8,666 nucleotides of DNA, from assembly GCA_937907405.1 (NCBI GenBank), contig CALCIC010000845.1, positions 1 to 8,666 of the forward strand. The letters are read 5' to 3'. Of this stretch, positions 7,545 to 8,666 are shown in pieces. The DNA is from an uncultured Isosphaeraceae bacterium. Its GTDB lineage: Bacteria > Planctomycetota > Planctomycetia > Isosphaerales > Isosphaeraceae. Position numbers and translations under genes: made by a program. Position 1 is the stretch's first letter, and each line of letters starts with the position of its first letter. The notes below the pieces were generated by a model that saw only the letters and a program-made list of their open reading frames with translations, made no database searches and had not been told where the DNA came from.

Positions 7545-7592
7545 AATGGTCGTGGCCTGTGGTGGACGCATCGGCTCTCCTTCTTATCTTTG

Positions 7593-8660
7593 CTATTGAT
7601 GAATCTTGATCTTGAGCTTGATCGGCATGGACGGGAGGTGGGCCTTGATGGTTTCGAGGCCGGTGCGCCGGATGGCGTCGGGGTCGTCGGTCTTGACGGG
7701 GCGGTGGAATTCCCGACGCGCGGCGACGATCGGGACGAGCGCCCGGACGGCCGCCGCGTGGATCGCGTCGTTCTCGCGGACGCGGCTCCAGCGGACGCCC
7801 ATCATCGCCGGGCTGAGGATTCCCCGGCTCAGGGCCGGTTCGTGCTGGTTCGTCCTCACGTAGATCGTCCTCGCCCACAGGACGCCGCCGCCGACCTGGC
7901 CGGAGTCGATGCGCGTCCCGGGCCCGGCGTCTTTCACGGTCAGGCCCGTGGGAATCCGATCGAGGGCGGGGAACCGGAAGACGTCGTCGCTCACGTTGCC
8001 GTTGACGACGATCGTGTCGATGCAGAGATTGGGCTCGGCCGTGGGAGATTGGGCGAGCTCGAAAGTCATGAACGGATGCGGACGGGCCAGGTCGATCCGC
8101 GAGCGGCGGTAGGCGTCGTGGCGACGGCTGAGGAGCGTGTACCGCCGGTCCCCCGTCTTGACCACCCGGACGTCGTCGGCCTGCTTTCCGTCCGGATCGG
8201 CGGCGAACAGCGCCTTCAGGTCGAGGACGATCGATTCAGGATCGCCGCTGGCGAATTCGACCCCCTGGGCGCTGTGATAGCTGCCGTTTTCGACGTCGAG
8301 GATCGTGTACCCGCGCACGCGGTGGAAGACCACGATCTCGGGCCGGACGGGGTCGTAGACGAGCAGCTTCCGCCCGGTGCAGAAGGTGATCGGCGTGCCG
8401 TCGCGGCCGTCGAATTCGACGAACGCGAACTGATCCGGGGCCTTGTAGAACGCCCGGAACGCCAGTTGAACCCGGCCCTGATTGTTCCTGGAGTAGCCGC
8501 CCAGCTCGATCGTCCGGATCGACTCGTCGTCGCTCCGGATCACCGGGGCCAGCGCGATCAACTCCTGGGCCGTCGGCTCGCCGGCCGTCGCCGGGGCCGT
8601 CATGAACGCGAGGCCGCACAGGCAGACGGCGGAACGAACGGAGAGGAAACGCGTCCACAT
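7593..8660 (-). CDS. Secreted LolA-like protein
   Basis: 355 residues. Residues 1-26 form a signal peptide (MWTRFLSVRSAVCLCGLAF, then a cleavage site near TAPATA/GEP), so the protein is exported. Residues about 30-240 look like the LolA/LolB fold: YKAPDQFAFVEF, then TFCTGRKLLVYDPVRPEIV (the usual 'tool-strand' pattern of a bent beta-sheet holding a lipid or hydrophobic cargo), and VSDDVFRFPAL near 223-233. Sequence similarity to textbook LolA is loose, so lipoprotein transport is a family-based guess. Residues about 245-355 are an extension ending in the alternating PIKLKIKIHQ. It is convergent with the PepSY gene, with 48 bases between the stops and no obvious terminator. The ATG at 8658-8660 lies 6 bases from the edge, so the ribosome site and any longer start cannot be judged. 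Antisense reading frames here are shadows. Confidence 0.75.
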   Translation of the reverse strand: MWTRFLSVRSAVCLCGLAFMTAPATAGEPTAQELIALAPVIRSDDESIRTIELGGYSRNNQGRVQLAFRAFYKAPDQFAFVEFDGRDGTPITFCTGRKLLVYDPVRPEIVVFHRVRGYTILDVENGSYHSAQGVEFASGDPESIVLDLKALFAADPDGKQADDVRVVKTGDRRYTLLSRRHDAYRRSRIDLARPHPFMTFELAQSPTAEPNLCIDTIVVNGNVSDDVFRFPALDRIPTGLTVKDAGPGTRIDSGQVGGGVLWARTIYVRTNQHEPALSRGILSPAMMGVRWSRVRENDAIHAAAVRALVPIVAARREFHRPVKTDDPDAIRRTGLETIKAHLPSMPIKLKIKIHQ

Positions 8661-8666
8661 TCCGGG

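Noticed and set aside
7545..7592. Terminator between the convergent PepSY and LolA-like genes
   Set aside because: I found no stem followed by a U-tract on either strand in the 48 bases.
6167..7609. 480-codon plus-strand open frame overlapping the PepSY gene
   Set aside because: It is an Arg/Pro-rich shadow of the PepSY frame, which carries the membrane segments and conserved histidines.
7593..7630. Short direct repeats of cttgat/cttgag
   Set aside because: They are explained by the coding sequence for the alternating Ile/Lys/Leu tail of the LolA-like protein.

Overview
The window reads as ordinary chromosome of a high-GC planctomycete. The main pointer is a DUF1559 pseudopilin-like gene followed by a transthyretin/carboxypeptidase-regulatory-like lipoprotein gene, a pairing typical of Planctomycetota. 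G/C dominates third codon positions, and secreted proteins are frequent. I would guess the Isosphaerales/Isosphaeraceae, but that is inference. I see no rRNA, tRNA, CRISPR array, transposase or phage gene.

Layout, left to right. (1) Minus strand, 48-338: a short SMI1/KNR4 (SUKH)-type protein that stops right after its GGAGP motif and so looks truncated. Nineteen bases upstream of it lies a secreted thioredoxin/TlpA-like protein (358-1572) with a long helical N-terminal region; the two may be co-transcribed. (2) A 234-base divergent intergenic region (1573-1806). (3) Plus strand: a GNAT N-acetyltransferase (1807-2475), then a membrane-bound sensor histidine kinase (2615-4525) with no response regulator in view. 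(4) A 201-base spacer (4526-4726) with a good sigma70-like promoter candidate, followed by a tight plus-strand cassette. This holds a DUF1559 pseudopilin-like protein (4727-5626), a lipoprotein (5644-6180) and a PepSY-associated membrane protein (6195-7544), with gaps of 17 and 14 bases. (5) A convergent secreted LolA-like protein on the minus strand (7593-8660), whose start lies 6 bases from the window edge.

How the genes may work together: most products act at or outside the cytoplasmic membrane (thiol-disulfide protein, sensor kinase, pseudopilin-like surface protein, lipoprotein, PepSY membrane protein, LolA-like protein). The three-gene cassette is the most likely functional unit. The PepSY protein belongs to a family that includes haem-binding siderophore/iron reductases, so a role of the cassette in envelope redox or iron handling is possible but unproven. 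The best leads are the sensor region of the kinase, which is built from three related membrane repeats, and the joining of a PepSY membrane protein to a DUF1559/lipoprotein pair. I found no clear sign of a wholly new system.
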